Of a stretch of DNA of 64,000 bases, positions 1 through 8,542 are shown piece after piece. The translations under genes and the position numbers were made by a program. A model generated the notes under the pieces. That model saw nothing but the letters and a program-made list of their open reading frames with translations, did no database searches and was not told the origin of the DNA. Source of the DNA: Hansschlegelia quercus (GTDB lineage Bacteria; Pseudomonadota; Alphaproteobacteria; Rhizobiales; Methylopilaceae); assembly GCF_004310425.1 (NCBI RefSeq), contig NZ_SIUB01000002.1:496001-560000 (forward strand), given 5' to 3'. How positions within the stretch are numbered: the stretch's first letter is position 1; each line of letters opens with the position of its first letter.

Positions 1-574
1 CCGAAGTCAGTGTCTCTTCTCGTCTTAAATCGTCAGCTAGACGAGCTCCGTCTAGAACGAAGACGAGCGTCCTGGCCTTTACGATCTCCAAAAAGCCTTC
101 AACCTTTGCCGTGTTGTCGCGGATAGCTCGATAGCTTTCACCTGCGCGCTCGGTGATCAGAAGGTCGACGCGGTCTTGCCCGCTGTCGGTTGCTAAGCCG
201 AGATGAAAGAAACGCAGCCCTTCGCGGACTGAGGTCCGCTCGGTGTCCGGGATGGGCGCGCCCGTGATCATGCGCGCGAAATAGCATCGCCTTTCAAAGC
301 CGGCGAGCGTCCTGCTTCCAGCAAAGTGCAGTCCCGCAAACGGCCCGCGAAGAAAGCGTTCGTAAATCTCCGTCACGAGCGTGGTCTTGCCAGCCCACCG
401 CTCTCCGATCACCGCCACGACATTCGCGGCCCGCCAACGCATCAGAGCGTCGGCGTCCTCGATCGTCAGTAGATCCGCGTGCGGAAGCCAGAGCCGCTCT
501 GTGTCGGTTGGAGAGGTCTCTTCTGGTTTGGCCTGGTCGAATACGTCAAGATCGGTGTCTTTCTCCTCGATCAT
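1..574 (-). CDS. TRAFAC-like GTPase of a conflict operon (3' end outside window)
   Basis: Only the first 191 codons are inside the window; the gene continues past the left edge. The start at 574 overlaps the stop of the upstream gene by 4 bp (ATGA). Residues 53-66 read VAVIGERWAGKTTL, a good P-loop (GERWAGKTT, residues 57-65) after a hydrophobic strand. About 75 residues later comes VDLLITERAGESY, where a GTPase would show its DxxG switch; the Asp seems replaced by Glu. The pattern resembles the double-GTPase (DO-GTPase) family that sits beside GASH-type helical proteins in predicted NTP-dependent conflict systems. The P-loop is seen in the sequence; the family is from memory and the role is inferred. 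It could instead be another KAP- or STAND-like NTPase, because the diagnostic C-terminal half is missing. Confidence 0.72.
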   Translation of the reverse strand, partial: MIEEKDTDLDVFDQAKPEETSPTDTERLWLPHADLLTIEDADALMRWRAANVVAVIGERWAGKTTLVTEIYERFLRGPFAGLHFAGSRTLAGFERRCYFARMITGAPIPDTERTSVREGLRFFHLGLATDSGQDRVDLLITERAGESYRAIRDNTAKVEGFLEIVKARTLVFVLDGARLADDLRREETLTS

Positions 575-1620
575 AGTGCGGACTCGAGCAACTGCTCGTA
601 GAAGACCTGTTCGGCGAGTTCGCTCGCCTTGAACTCCATATGGGCGTCGAGACCCGTTGCAGACTCAAACGCCTGCACCCAGCCACCCCCACCGATCTCT
701 CGAGCTTTGTTCAGCGCGGTCAGGACGGGACAGATCCCAGGGCGCAGCGGCATTTCGAGACTGAGCGTGTCAAGATCAGCGCTAAGGCCGTCGACGGCCA
801 AAGCAAGTGAGATCGATTTGCTGTCCTTCTTCGCGCTCCGAAGTACTCGCTCAAGCACTGCCGGCGCCGCCACCGGACCAAGATACGACGTCGTGCACAG
901 CTCACCGAGCTCGATGCCGCCGAGCAGGGCAGCCTGCGCAGGGCGAAGGCTGTCGAACGGCTTTCCCGATGAGCGGCTGTGTTCTCCAAACAGCCACCAC
1001 AAAATCTGCGATTCTTCGCGAAGATAATTGAAGTTCGCATTGAGCGCGCTGACCGCGTCCGTCACCTGCTTCGCGACGACCCTATCAGATTCCTGACTCT
1101 CTCCGCGGGTTTTTGAAAGGGCGGCAACCACTTGCGGAATGTCAGCGGCTACTTCGATCGTCTCGGCGAGCTTTGGGGTCGCGCTATGCTTAATCGGCGT
1201 GACGATGGATTGCGGGATCCTGTTCGTAACCGCTCGTTGCTTCAACGCTAATCGAGCTTCGTCGACAAGCCCGACAGCTTCCGTCGGCGACCTTTTGCCC
1301 TGAACCGATCCCGCGACTAGCCCAAGGATCGAGACGGCATCGCCCGCGGCGACGCTCGCTCCCAGTATCGCGGCCGCTACGATTATCGCCTCGCGCTCTC
1401 CTGTGACGAGGGAGAACGTCAAATCCTCCTTGCGAAGCTCGTCACGGAACCATGTAAGATCGGGCCTCAAGCCGTAATACGCGCCTACCAAATCAAGCTT
1501 TTGTTCGTCCGTCGCGTCTTCTTGGACGCGCGTGGCCGACAATTCGCGAAGGTTGATAATCTCGGCAGTGGGCTGGAGGCCGCCAAGCGCGTACCGGTCG
1601 GCGAAATCAATGCTGCTCAT
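571..1620 (-). CDS. All-helical GTPase-associated protein, GASH-like
   Basis: This 349-residue protein has no signal peptide or transmembrane segment and is predicted almost entirely helical. It carries a conserved-looking block, ILWWLFGEHSRSSGKPF (around residues 207-223). The acidic start, all-helical build and length agree with the GASH family (GTPase-associated system all-helical protein) known beside double-GTPases. It overlaps the ATPase gene before it and the GTPase gene after it by 4 bp each, so stoichiometric co-translation is likely. The family match is from memory and has not been searched. If right, the protein is a partner or adaptor of the GTPase and not an enzyme; no catalytic motif is visible. 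Confidence 0.65.
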   Translation of the reverse strand: MSSIDFADRYALGGLQPTAEIINLRELSATRVQEDATDEQKLDLVGAYYGLRPDLTWFRDELRKEDLTFSLVTGEREAIIVAAAILGASVAAGDAVSILGLVAGSVQGKRSPTEAVGLVDEARLALKQRAVTNRIPQSIVTPIKHSATPKLAETIEVAADIPQVVAALSKTRGESQESDRVVAKQVTDAVSALNANFNYLREESQILWWLFGEHSRSSGKPFDSLRPAQAALLGGIELGELCTTSYLGPVAAPAVLERVLRSAKKDSKSISLALAVDGLSADLDTLSLEMPLRPGICPVLTALNKAREIGGGGWVQAFESATGLDAHMEFKASELAEQVFYEQLLESAL

Positions 1621-4600
1621 CTATCGGTGCGCCCTTCAGCTTCTGTTATTGCTTGCTCGAGATCCGCGAGCTTGCCGCGCTCGCTGGCTCGGATGAAGAC
1701 CCGCCTGAACCGCTCGAAATCTGGTTGCGCGATGTCGTTGTCTTCGAGCAAGGCAAGGCGGCCGACGATTTCGGATTTCTGACTAAATGTCAGTCCGTAA
1801 AACCGGATCCCGAGCTCGCGCAGCCTTGTCATTGTTTCCGGGCTAAGTCTTTGCTCGGCCGAGAGGATCTCGAACTCGTTTTTCCTTGGCGCTAAGATGG
1901 CATCGGCGATCTCAGAGTGGTCGAGAGCGCGACTGATGCGGGCGATACAGGCGGAAAGATCAGAGCATATCGGCGAGGATTGGTCGAGCGACCGTGTCGC
2001 CAGTTCTAGGAGGCTTCCCGCTTCGTCCGCCCTCCGCGTCGCGGCGATGCCGTCGGTCAAGCTCGGAGGTCTCGGCGGCGACGAGAGGATCGCATCGAGG
2101 TTCGAAACCCAACTTACTGGACCTCGAGCGTCGAGATCGTTGACGAACAAGTCGATTTCTTCAGCTTTCTCTCTTGCAGGTACCGATCCGCGATCCCTCA
2201 ATGTCGCATGGACGGCATAGCCAACCGGTACGATCCAGTCCTCCTGCCGCGCCGCGAACAGTCGGCGAAGAGCGACATGCGGGATAATCGGATTATTCCC
2301 ATGTTCCAGCAGCCACTGTGCGACGAGACGCATCGCAGGAGAATCCGCTTGGCGTCTCGGTCCGGTGCTCTGCCCGTCGCTTCCGCCCTGAAGCTCGGCC
2401 AACCTTCCGAGACCCTCGGCCCAACGTGAGGGCATTTCCCTAAGTTTTTCCCCGAGTGTCGTCTCTCGCGACAGATCAATAAGCGCACGGGCTTCCCCGC
2501 TCGAAACTGTGCCCGGATCATTATCGACAGCGAGCGCGGCCCAGTGATGCGCCAAGTTAGCGAACGCTTTATCGGCGACCGTTAGCGCCGCGCGCAGAGC
2601 CGCTCTGTCCCCCGATCCACCGCTCGCTAGCGGTAGTCCGCGTAGCAGATGACCCTCACAATGCGCATAGAGCGCGGCGTCCCTGTCCTTGGCCAAGGCG
2701 AGCAGATAGGCCGGGACGCGCCAATCGAACGACGTCTTCCTGCGCTCGATATGGAATAGAAGCCCCTCGATTAATTCCGACGCGCGTGGTGAGGCCAACT
2801 CCGACGTCGCCCGTCCGACGAACCATGCCAGCGAGACAGCGTCATGCGCCTCGGTCGGAACGAGCAATTCAGATGGATCGAGTTCGCGCCAGCGGCCCGT
2901 CTTGATCAACACTGACTGCCGGGCAATGCGGACGGAGGCTGGCATACGCTCGAAAATGACGGGCGAGTTTGGAAGAGCTACGAGACAAGCCTGCACCCTT
3001 CGCCCTTCCAGACGCCGCAGTCCGGCGCCGACGCGCGCCAGATGGGTGTAGGCCAACTCCGCCGGGAGCAGCTTGAAGGCATCGACCGGCATCAGTGGAC
3101 TGGCGCGGCTTCGCAGATAGGCTCTCACGGTTGCGGCGTGCGGCAGGTCCTTTTGCGCCCACGCCGTCGAGAAGTCGTCCGCGGACGGGCCCAGCCGGTC
3201 CACGATCTCACCAGGCGTTTCGGCGGCGAGAAAGGTTGGATCGTCGCCGGCGAGCAGCCGGTAATAGGCGGCTTCGGCCTCGTCGCCCTCGGCCCGGTAA
3301 TGCGAAAGAAGGGCGTCGACGAGCTTCTTGAATTTCACCGGATCGTGTCGGCACATCAGCGGCAGCGTGCGCCCTCGCAGGTCCGCTCGATGGATCAGCG
3401 TCTCCCCGTCGCGCTCGACGATCCAGATCTCGCGGGCCAAACGGTCAAACAGCCGATCGATATCGTCCTGCGGCGCCTCGATAATTGGTCCGATCACGCG
3501 TTTCAATAAGTCGCGGGTGATCTTGCGCGCGACGAGTCCGGGCCACGCGAGCGCCTTTAGCTCGGTCGGGACGTGGTCCAGCATCCGCTTCAAGAAAATC
3601 GCCCCAACGAAATTCTCCGAGGCGCTCTGCCCCAACTCGCCGATCTCTTCCACCACCTTGCCGCGCAGCTGAGGCTCGGTGTCGCGCACGAGCTCCACGC
3701 TCACCCGCAGGGTGAGCGGCTCGCGCCGCTGCTCGGGATCCGTGCGGGAGCCGACGATCCGTTTCGCCCACCGACGTTCCTCCCAATCATTGCCCATCAG
3801 CGCGGCGCCGAGCCTTTCCACCATGAGCCGGGCGTCGGTGACGTCGAGCGCCTTCAGCTCGATGGGTCGCGGTTCCATCGTCAGCCCGCGGATTGTGGAA
3901 AGTTCGACGATTTCGGCCCGTCCCGCGGCAACGATGCGCAGTTCCGGAAACGGCTGATTGCAAAGCCGTTCGATGAACTGTCGAATACCTTCGACGGCTT
4001 CTGGCACGCTCTGGACGATCTCCATCGTGTCGAGCGCCAGGAGAGCGACCCCCTGTTCGTATGCCGCCCCCCGCAACGTCTCCCGGAAGCTGTCAAAGAA
4101 GGTCCTCAACCGGGTCGGGTTGGCGCGTTCTTTCAGTCCAGGATCTGTATCGGCGGCCGACGAAGCCCACTCCCGGTCCACGATCCATTGGCGCATGTCG
4201 CGACGCAGGCGGCTCAGGTCGTCCGCTCGGCTTGGAAATTGGGCGCCAAGCTGCTTCGCGGCTTCGATGAGCAGCTGGGCCGGGTCCTTCGGCTGCAGCG
4301 AAGCGCGATCGAAATCGAAGTAGATGAAAGGCAGAGGCCGAACCGGTCCAAGGAAATGGTCGAGCGCAAACTTCGCCATCAGGGTTGATTTGCCGAGACC
4401 GCCGCCCGCCACGACGGTGAGGCCACGTGCGGATCCATCGTTTAAAAACGTCGCTGCAGTGCGCGTCACGCGGGTGAAGCTACGCGTCACCGCTTCGCTG
4501 ACTGAATGCGAGGCGAGGACATCGACAAAGCCCCGGAGACGCTTGAGTTCGTCCTCTCGGCCCGCGAAGCGATCGCCGCCGCCGTTTGGTGCGCCCACGA

Positions 4601-5234
4601 GAAGCTCGAGCGGCCTCCTGAACTCTGCGAGGGCGAGGAGACGCGCGATCTCGTCAGACGTCGGCAGATTGGTCGTGAGATCCTTGACCGACGACAAGGC
4701 CGCGGCGGCCTCGGCGGCAGCTTGGACATGCTCGGGGGCGGCGCCTTCGAGCCTCGGGGCGTCTTCTCGCAGATAGGATCGCAGCCAGACCGACGCGAGG
4801 TCCTGCGGCTTTGCGTCGGCCGAGCCAAGATTAGCGAGCGTTTTCTTGTCCGACGAAGCCGTTTCGGAAAGGATCGGCTTAAGGGCACCGTGAGTGCGAC
4901 TTTGGCGCAGGATTTCGCCCCGCGCGTCGTTGCGCAACCGCAAGCGTCGCCTCGTGTCCGACGTGACCGCGTCCGATCCGGCGAGCAGCGCCGCCGATAC
5001 TGAGTCGCCGTCTGTGCGTAAAGACGAGGGATCGAAGGTCAGTTGCAGCGCCGCCTCCACTCCGCTCCTTCCCAGGCTGGGGATCAGCATAGAGTCCGCG
5101 AGCCGCGCCGACTCGCTGGCGACCTGCTGAAAGCTTGACAGAAGCTCTTTGCCGCCAAGGCGTTCGAGCGTCTCGGCAAGCGACCTGTCGTTCGCCAAAA
5201 TCTGCAATATCGATTTGGTCTGGTTAGTGATCAT
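1617..5234 (-). CDS. STAND-type ATPase, 1205 residues, conflict-system sensor
   Basis: A large regulatory ATPase. Residues 1-210 are helical. A FAGREDELKRL motif (223-233) precedes the NTPase domain, as in many STAND/NACHT-like proteins. The Walker A motif is GGGLGKST (277-284), after the strand LTVVA. Walker B is probably VALLALDTMEI (396-406), with a sensor-1-like strand RIVAAGR (433-439). The remaining ~750 residues are helix-rich without obvious catalytic motifs, as expected for the winged-helix and superstructure region that senses a ligand and drives oligomerisation. The start overlaps the preceding protease gene by 4 bp. In such systems the STAND protein is usually the sensor or switch and the linked proteases and nuclease are effectors; that role is inferred from context. 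The sensing repeats could not be assigned to a family. Confidence 0.85.
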   Translation of the reverse strand: MITNQTKSILQILANDRSLAETLERLGGKELLSSFQQVASESARLADSMLIPSLGRSGVEAALQLTFDPSSLRTDGDSVSAALLAGSDAVTSDTRRRLRLRNDARGEILRQSRTHGALKPILSETASSDKKTLANLGSADAKPQDLASVWLRSYLREDAPRLEGAAPEHVQAAAEAAAALSSVKDLTTNLPTSDEIARLLALAEFRRPLELLVGAPNGGGDRFAGREDELKRLRGFVDVLASHSVSEAVTRSFTRVTRTAATFLNDGSARGLTVVAGGGLGKSTLMAKFALDHFLGPVRPLPFIYFDFDRASLQPKDPAQLLIEAAKQLGAQFPSRADDLSRLRRDMRQWIVDREWASSAADTDPGLKERANPTRLRTFFDSFRETLRGAAYEQGVALLALDTMEIVQSVPEAVEGIRQFIERLCNQPFPELRIVAAGRAEIVELSTIRGLTMEPRPIELKALDVTDARLMVERLGAALMGNDWEERRWAKRIVGSRTDPEQRREPLTLRVSVELVRDTEPQLRGKVVEEIGELGQSASENFVGAIFLKRMLDHVPTELKALAWPGLVARKITRDLLKRVIGPIIEAPQDDIDRLFDRLAREIWIVERDGETLIHRADLRGRTLPLMCRHDPVKFKKLVDALLSHYRAEGDEAEAAYYRLLAGDDPTFLAAETPGEIVDRLGPSADDFSTAWAQKDLPHAATVRAYLRSRASPLMPVDAFKLLPAELAYTHLARVGAGLRRLEGRRVQACLVALPNSPVIFERMPASVRIARQSVLIKTGRWRELDPSELLVPTEAHDAVSLAWFVGRATSELASPRASELIEGLLFHIERRKTSFDWRVPAYLLALAKDRDAALYAHCEGHLLRGLPLASGGSGDRAALRAALTVADKAFANLAHHWAALAVDNDPGTVSSGEARALIDLSRETTLGEKLREMPSRWAEGLGRLAELQGGSDGQSTGPRRQADSPAMRLVAQWLLEHGNNPIIPHVALRRLFAARQEDWIVPVGYAVHATLRDRGSVPAREKAEEIDLFVNDLDARGPVSWVSNLDAILSSPPRPPSLTDGIAATRRADEAGSLLELATRSLDQSSPICSDLSACIARISRALDHSEIADAILAPRKNEFEILSAEQRLSPETMTRLRELGIRFYGLTFSQKSEIVGRLALLEDNDIAQPDFERFRRVFIRASERGKLADLEQAITEAEGRTDR

Positions 5235-7369
5235 TTCACATTCGGCGGCGGGAAAATGTTGACCATGCTTCCTAGAAGTCCCTGAAGCGCCACGAGTTTT
5301 CCCTGGGATGCGGCACCGGCATCATTCAAAGCCTGTATCACCGCGCCGAAAAGCTCCAGGAACTTGCCGAGCTGTGCGTCAGGCAGGTCCTGTCCTCGGC
5401 TCGACCAAGCGTTGCGAAGTGGGAGTTCGGCGTCGGCTGCGCTGACTAGGGCGGGGTCGAGACGTTCGACGGTCACATGTCCCTGTGCGAAGCAGTCGGG
5501 CCGATAGCCTAAGAAAACCCATCTCAGCCGTTTCAGCGTTTTTGACGTCTGGTCTTCGTCGATCCGCGCGCCTGACAGTCCGGCGACGAGCTCGAGCAAT
5601 TCGGGCGCGAGCCGCGTCTCGTTGAGTCGATCGAACACTATCCATGCGGAACGCCAGCCGTCCTCGACCAGGATCGGCTCAGCGCTGTCGGCGCTCATCG
5701 CGAGGTCGAGCGGGATCGGCTGACCCGTCGTCTTTAACCGCTCCCTCTCCCGGATGGCTTCCGCGCGAACGTCCCGCGGCGGGGGGCGGGTTTCGTCCAG
5801 CGTCCTCGCTAACCACTCCGGCATGGTCTGCGATGCCCAGCGATTAAACTTGTCGCCATCTGCGGCCGCTGTCGGCAGCTCGACGCCGGGCCGCTTGGGC
5901 ATTTCGTTCAGCTTCGACGCCGGAACGCCGAGATGATCGGCCAGCACACGGATCATGTCCTCGATCCGGGTCGGCATGCCTTCTTCCGGGCTTCCGAAGA
6001 CCACGAGTCTCTGTTCGGGGTTCGCCGAAAGCGCGTGCCGCAGAATTTCTGTCGAGAACGTCTTGCCCGCGCCCTCGTCTGGCGCATCGGCGGCATAAAT
6101 CCTGTCAGCGCGCACAGTCGCCCGCCCTGCGATCGCTTGGTCTAGCCACCTCAGATATACCAAGCGGCCGATCACGAGGCGAGGTTGCGAGGCTGGCGGC
6201 GCGAGGTTCCAGATCAGCGAGGACGTCGGAAGCGTGCCTCTAGTCTGGATGGCTTCGCTGACCTTTGAGGCGATCTGCTGTGCGATAAGATCGATCCGGA
6301 CCGCTTGGTTGACGCCTTTTTCCGGAAACTTGGTCGGGTTGTATTCGGCGTTGTGCAGCCCGACGAGCGCGAGATTGCGGGTGAGGCAGGGCGCGCCGGA
6401 GCTGCCCTTGTCGGTTTCTGTTCCGTACCAGAAGCGCGACACGGATTTGTAAACCGCCACGTAGCGGCCGAACCCAACCATGCGGGGATAGGATCTGGGA
6501 TGCTGTGCGATGATCACGTAGCTATCGACGCCGAGCAGCGGATAGGTTTTCGGAAGCTCAATCCAATGGCGCCGACGGCCTCCGGAGAGCTCGATCGACT
6601 CCAGCCCGACCGCCTCGGAGAGGCGAACAAGTGTAAAATCAAGGTTGTTGGCCAGGATTGTATCGCGGCCGGGCAAGGTGATGTCGACAGATCCATCGTC
6701 CGGCAGCGAACTGCTGCCCTGGACATGCCAGTCGTCGGCGAGTTCCACGCGCCGGACCGCGTTTCGAAGCACGGAATGATCCGTGATTTCCGGCGGATCG
6801 ATATAGTCGAAAAACACCGCGCAGCGCTTGGGCACTTCGCTTTCGCCAATGGCCGCGATCGCGCGTTCGAAAACGTGCGCCGCCGTGAGGATAAGATCCG
6901 GCGCGACCAGAAAGCCGGTGCCGCCGATCGGCGATATCTTTTGATCATTATCTAGGTAAGAGCCGATAATGCAGCAGATGCGCGGCTCGAATTCCCTCGC
7001 GAAGCGCATGAGATTGGGACTGCTGATGAAATGATCCCGGCGACGGTGCAGGGCCTGCCGCATATCGTCGGTCAGTCCAGGGTCGACGGCGAAGGGGTCG
7101 ATAGTCCGCAGAAAGGTCGGGCTCCAATCGACCTTTCTGTAAAGCTCGAGCAGCAGTTCGTGCACGCGGGCCTTAGCGTCGTACTGCGACAGGACCGCCG
7201 CCGCGAGCGCGTACAATCGCCCCCGATCGGCGTCGACCGCCGTCTTCCGCAGATCGTCGAGGTCGGGGATCTGGTTCTGCCGGGCGACCACCTGCACCAG
7301 CAAATCCTCGGGCACGGCTTCCGCGATGGCTCTCGCGATGACGTCGATGTCGTTCTGCTGCAAAGCCAT
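5231..7369 (-). CDS. Trypsin-like protease with N-terminal helical (EAD-like) domain and C-terminal P-loop region
   Basis: Of 712 residues, 1-110 are helical and resemble the effector-associated (EAD/death-fold-like) adaptor domains of conflict proteins. Residues 145-345 form a trypsin-like serine protease: TAAHVF gives His165, NNLDFTLVRL gives Asp244 and DKGSSGAP gives Ser324. The C-terminal half has a P-loop-like APDEGAGKTF (429-438), a Walker-B-like AWIVFDRLNE (575-584) and a following strand LRWVFLGYR, so it is probably a degenerate or divergent NTPase. The Walker A lacks its usual first Gly/Ala. There is no signal peptide, so the protease is cytoplasmic. It starts 9 bp after the second protease gene. 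The EAD assignment is an inference from helical pattern and context; the protease triad is seen directly. Confidence 0.85.
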   Translation of the reverse strand: MALQQNDIDVIARAIAEAVPEDLLVQVVARQNQIPDLDDLRKTAVDADRGRLYALAAAVLSQYDAKARVHELLLELYRKVDWSPTFLRTIDPFAVDPGLTDDMRQALHRRRDHFISSPNLMRFAREFEPRICCIIGSYLDNDQKISPIGGTGFLVAPDLILTAAHVFERAIAAIGESEVPKRCAVFFDYIDPPEITDHSVLRNAVRRVELADDWHVQGSSSLPDDGSVDITLPGRDTILANNLDFTLVRLSEAVGLESIELSGGRRRHWIELPKTYPLLGVDSYVIIAQHPRSYPRMVGFGRYVAVYKSVSRFWYGTETDKGSSGAPCLTRNLALVGLHNAEYNPTKFPEKGVNQAVRIDLIAQQIASKVSEAIQTRGTLPTSSLIWNLAPPASQPRLVIGRLVYLRWLDQAIAGRATVRADRIYAADAPDEGAGKTFSTEILRHALSANPEQRLVVFGSPEEGMPTRIEDMIRVLADHLGVPASKLNEMPKRPGVELPTAAADGDKFNRWASQTMPEWLARTLDETRPPPRDVRAEAIRERERLKTTGQPIPLDLAMSADSAEPILVEDGWRSAWIVFDRLNETRLAPELLELVAGLSGARIDEDQTSKTLKRLRWVFLGYRPDCFAQGHVTVERLDPALVSAADAELPLRNAWSSRGQDLPDAQLGKFLELFGAVIQALNDAGAASQGKLVALQGLLGSMVNIFPPPNVK

Positions 7370-7378
7370 TTTGCGACC

Positions 7379-8539
7379 TTAGGGGAGAAAACGGCCCAGT
7401 TGCGGATGCGCGCGTATGGCCGCTGCGGAGATGGCGCGATTACCTTCGGCGGTGTCGCCCCAGTAATGCAGCCCCACCGCGTCCTTAGCTAAGAACTCCA
7501 TCACGCAGCCGCCGGAGTACCCGCCGATCGTCGAGGCATCATGAAGGATGTCTCCCGGCGGAGACAGGGACCGTTCCATGACCTGCCCAAAGCTCACGCG
7601 CTTCTTCTCATCCGGGTCGCCAAACACCGCGCGGACGTCTTTCGGGATACTGGGCATAAGACCCGGATGACCGACGACATAGAGGCGCTCGAGTTCGGCT
7701 TGAGGTTCGGCGCTGACGCCCAGAACGCCCGCGGTATGATTGAGCGGTTCGACGCTCAGTATGGCGGCGTCCACAGGGTCCCCGTCCTCCGCTACGAACA
7801 GAATATCGACGATGCGATAAGCCACTTGGCGCGGCGGAAGGTCGTGGAAGGCGAAATCGAGCATCACCTCAAGGTCTTTACGCAATTTCGCAGCAGTAGT
7901 TCCGGGAATACGCCGCGCGAGCCTTGTTCCGCCTAGCGGGGGGAACACCACGTGCCGGTTTGTGATGGCGAGGTTTGGCGCGATCAGCCAGGCGGTGCCC
8001 TGCACCCAAGACATGCGTCCGGCGAGCAGGTCGACCACGCGGACTGCGGCAGTCGCGTTCGCCGCCGCCATGATCGCTTCGCGATTGTTGTCGGCGATGA
8101 GCGTCCAGATGCTGGCGCCAGGGTACCGGCGCATGTCTTCCAGATCCTGGCCTTCGACGCGCACGGCAGGACGGCCGCGAACATGGATGACGGCCTCGAG
8201 CGCCACAAGATCGTGAGCGGACAGCCCGTCTGCGGATTGACCTTCGGCGAGCGCTTCCGACGCCTTGACGGCGCGTGTCACCAGGCTTCGCGCGAGTCCG
8301 TCCATTTCCTTTTTTCCGCTCATCGCCCCGGCCGCGATGCCGGCGAGCCCTTCGAGCTTGGTGCCTGATGAAGCGGCGTCGAGTTGCTTGGCGATCAACG
8401 CGGCGTCGTCCTTGTTGGGCGGTCCGCACCGCCCCTGCGTGCCCTCATGCCTGCCGCCGACTGAACCGGCGGACCTCTTGTCGAGGAACAGGCGCGCTCG
8501 CCTTGCTGTCGCGCTCGGTTCATTGACCTGATCGTTCAT
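7379..8539 (-). CDS. Cytoplasmic trypsin-like serine protease
   Basis: A 386-residue protein with a trypsin-fold serine protease in its C-terminal half: TAWLIAPNLAITNRHVV gives His196, GDPVDAAILSV gives Asp257 and TIGGYSGGCV gives Ser342. The core continues with VGLHYWG, the usual strand after the serine. The N-terminal 170 residues are helical and Ala-rich and may be a pro- or adaptor region; no signal peptide or membrane segment is seen, unlike periplasmic DegP/HtrA proteins, and there is no PDZ domain. The gene begins 3 bp after the multi-hydrolase gene and ends 9 bp before the next protease gene. A cascade in which one protease activates another is possible but is inference. Confidence 0.88.
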   Translation of the reverse strand: MNDQVNEPSATARRARLFLDKRSAGSVGGRHEGTQGRCGPPNKDDAALIAKQLDAASSGTKLEGLAGIAAGAMSGKKEMDGLARSLVTRAVKASEALAEGQSADGLSAHDLVALEAVIHVRGRPAVRVEGQDLEDMRRYPGASIWTLIADNNREAIMAAANATAAVRVVDLLAGRMSWVQGTAWLIAPNLAITNRHVVFPPLGGTRLARRIPGTTAAKLRKDLEVMLDFAFHDLPPRQVAYRIVDILFVAEDGDPVDAAILSVEPLNHTAGVLGVSAEPQAELERLYVVGHPGLMPSIPKDVRAVFGDPDEKKRVSFGQVMERSLSPPGDILHDASTIGGYSGGCVMEFLAKDAVGLHYWGDTAEGNRAISAAAIRAHPQLGRFLP

Positions 8540-8542
8540 CGA

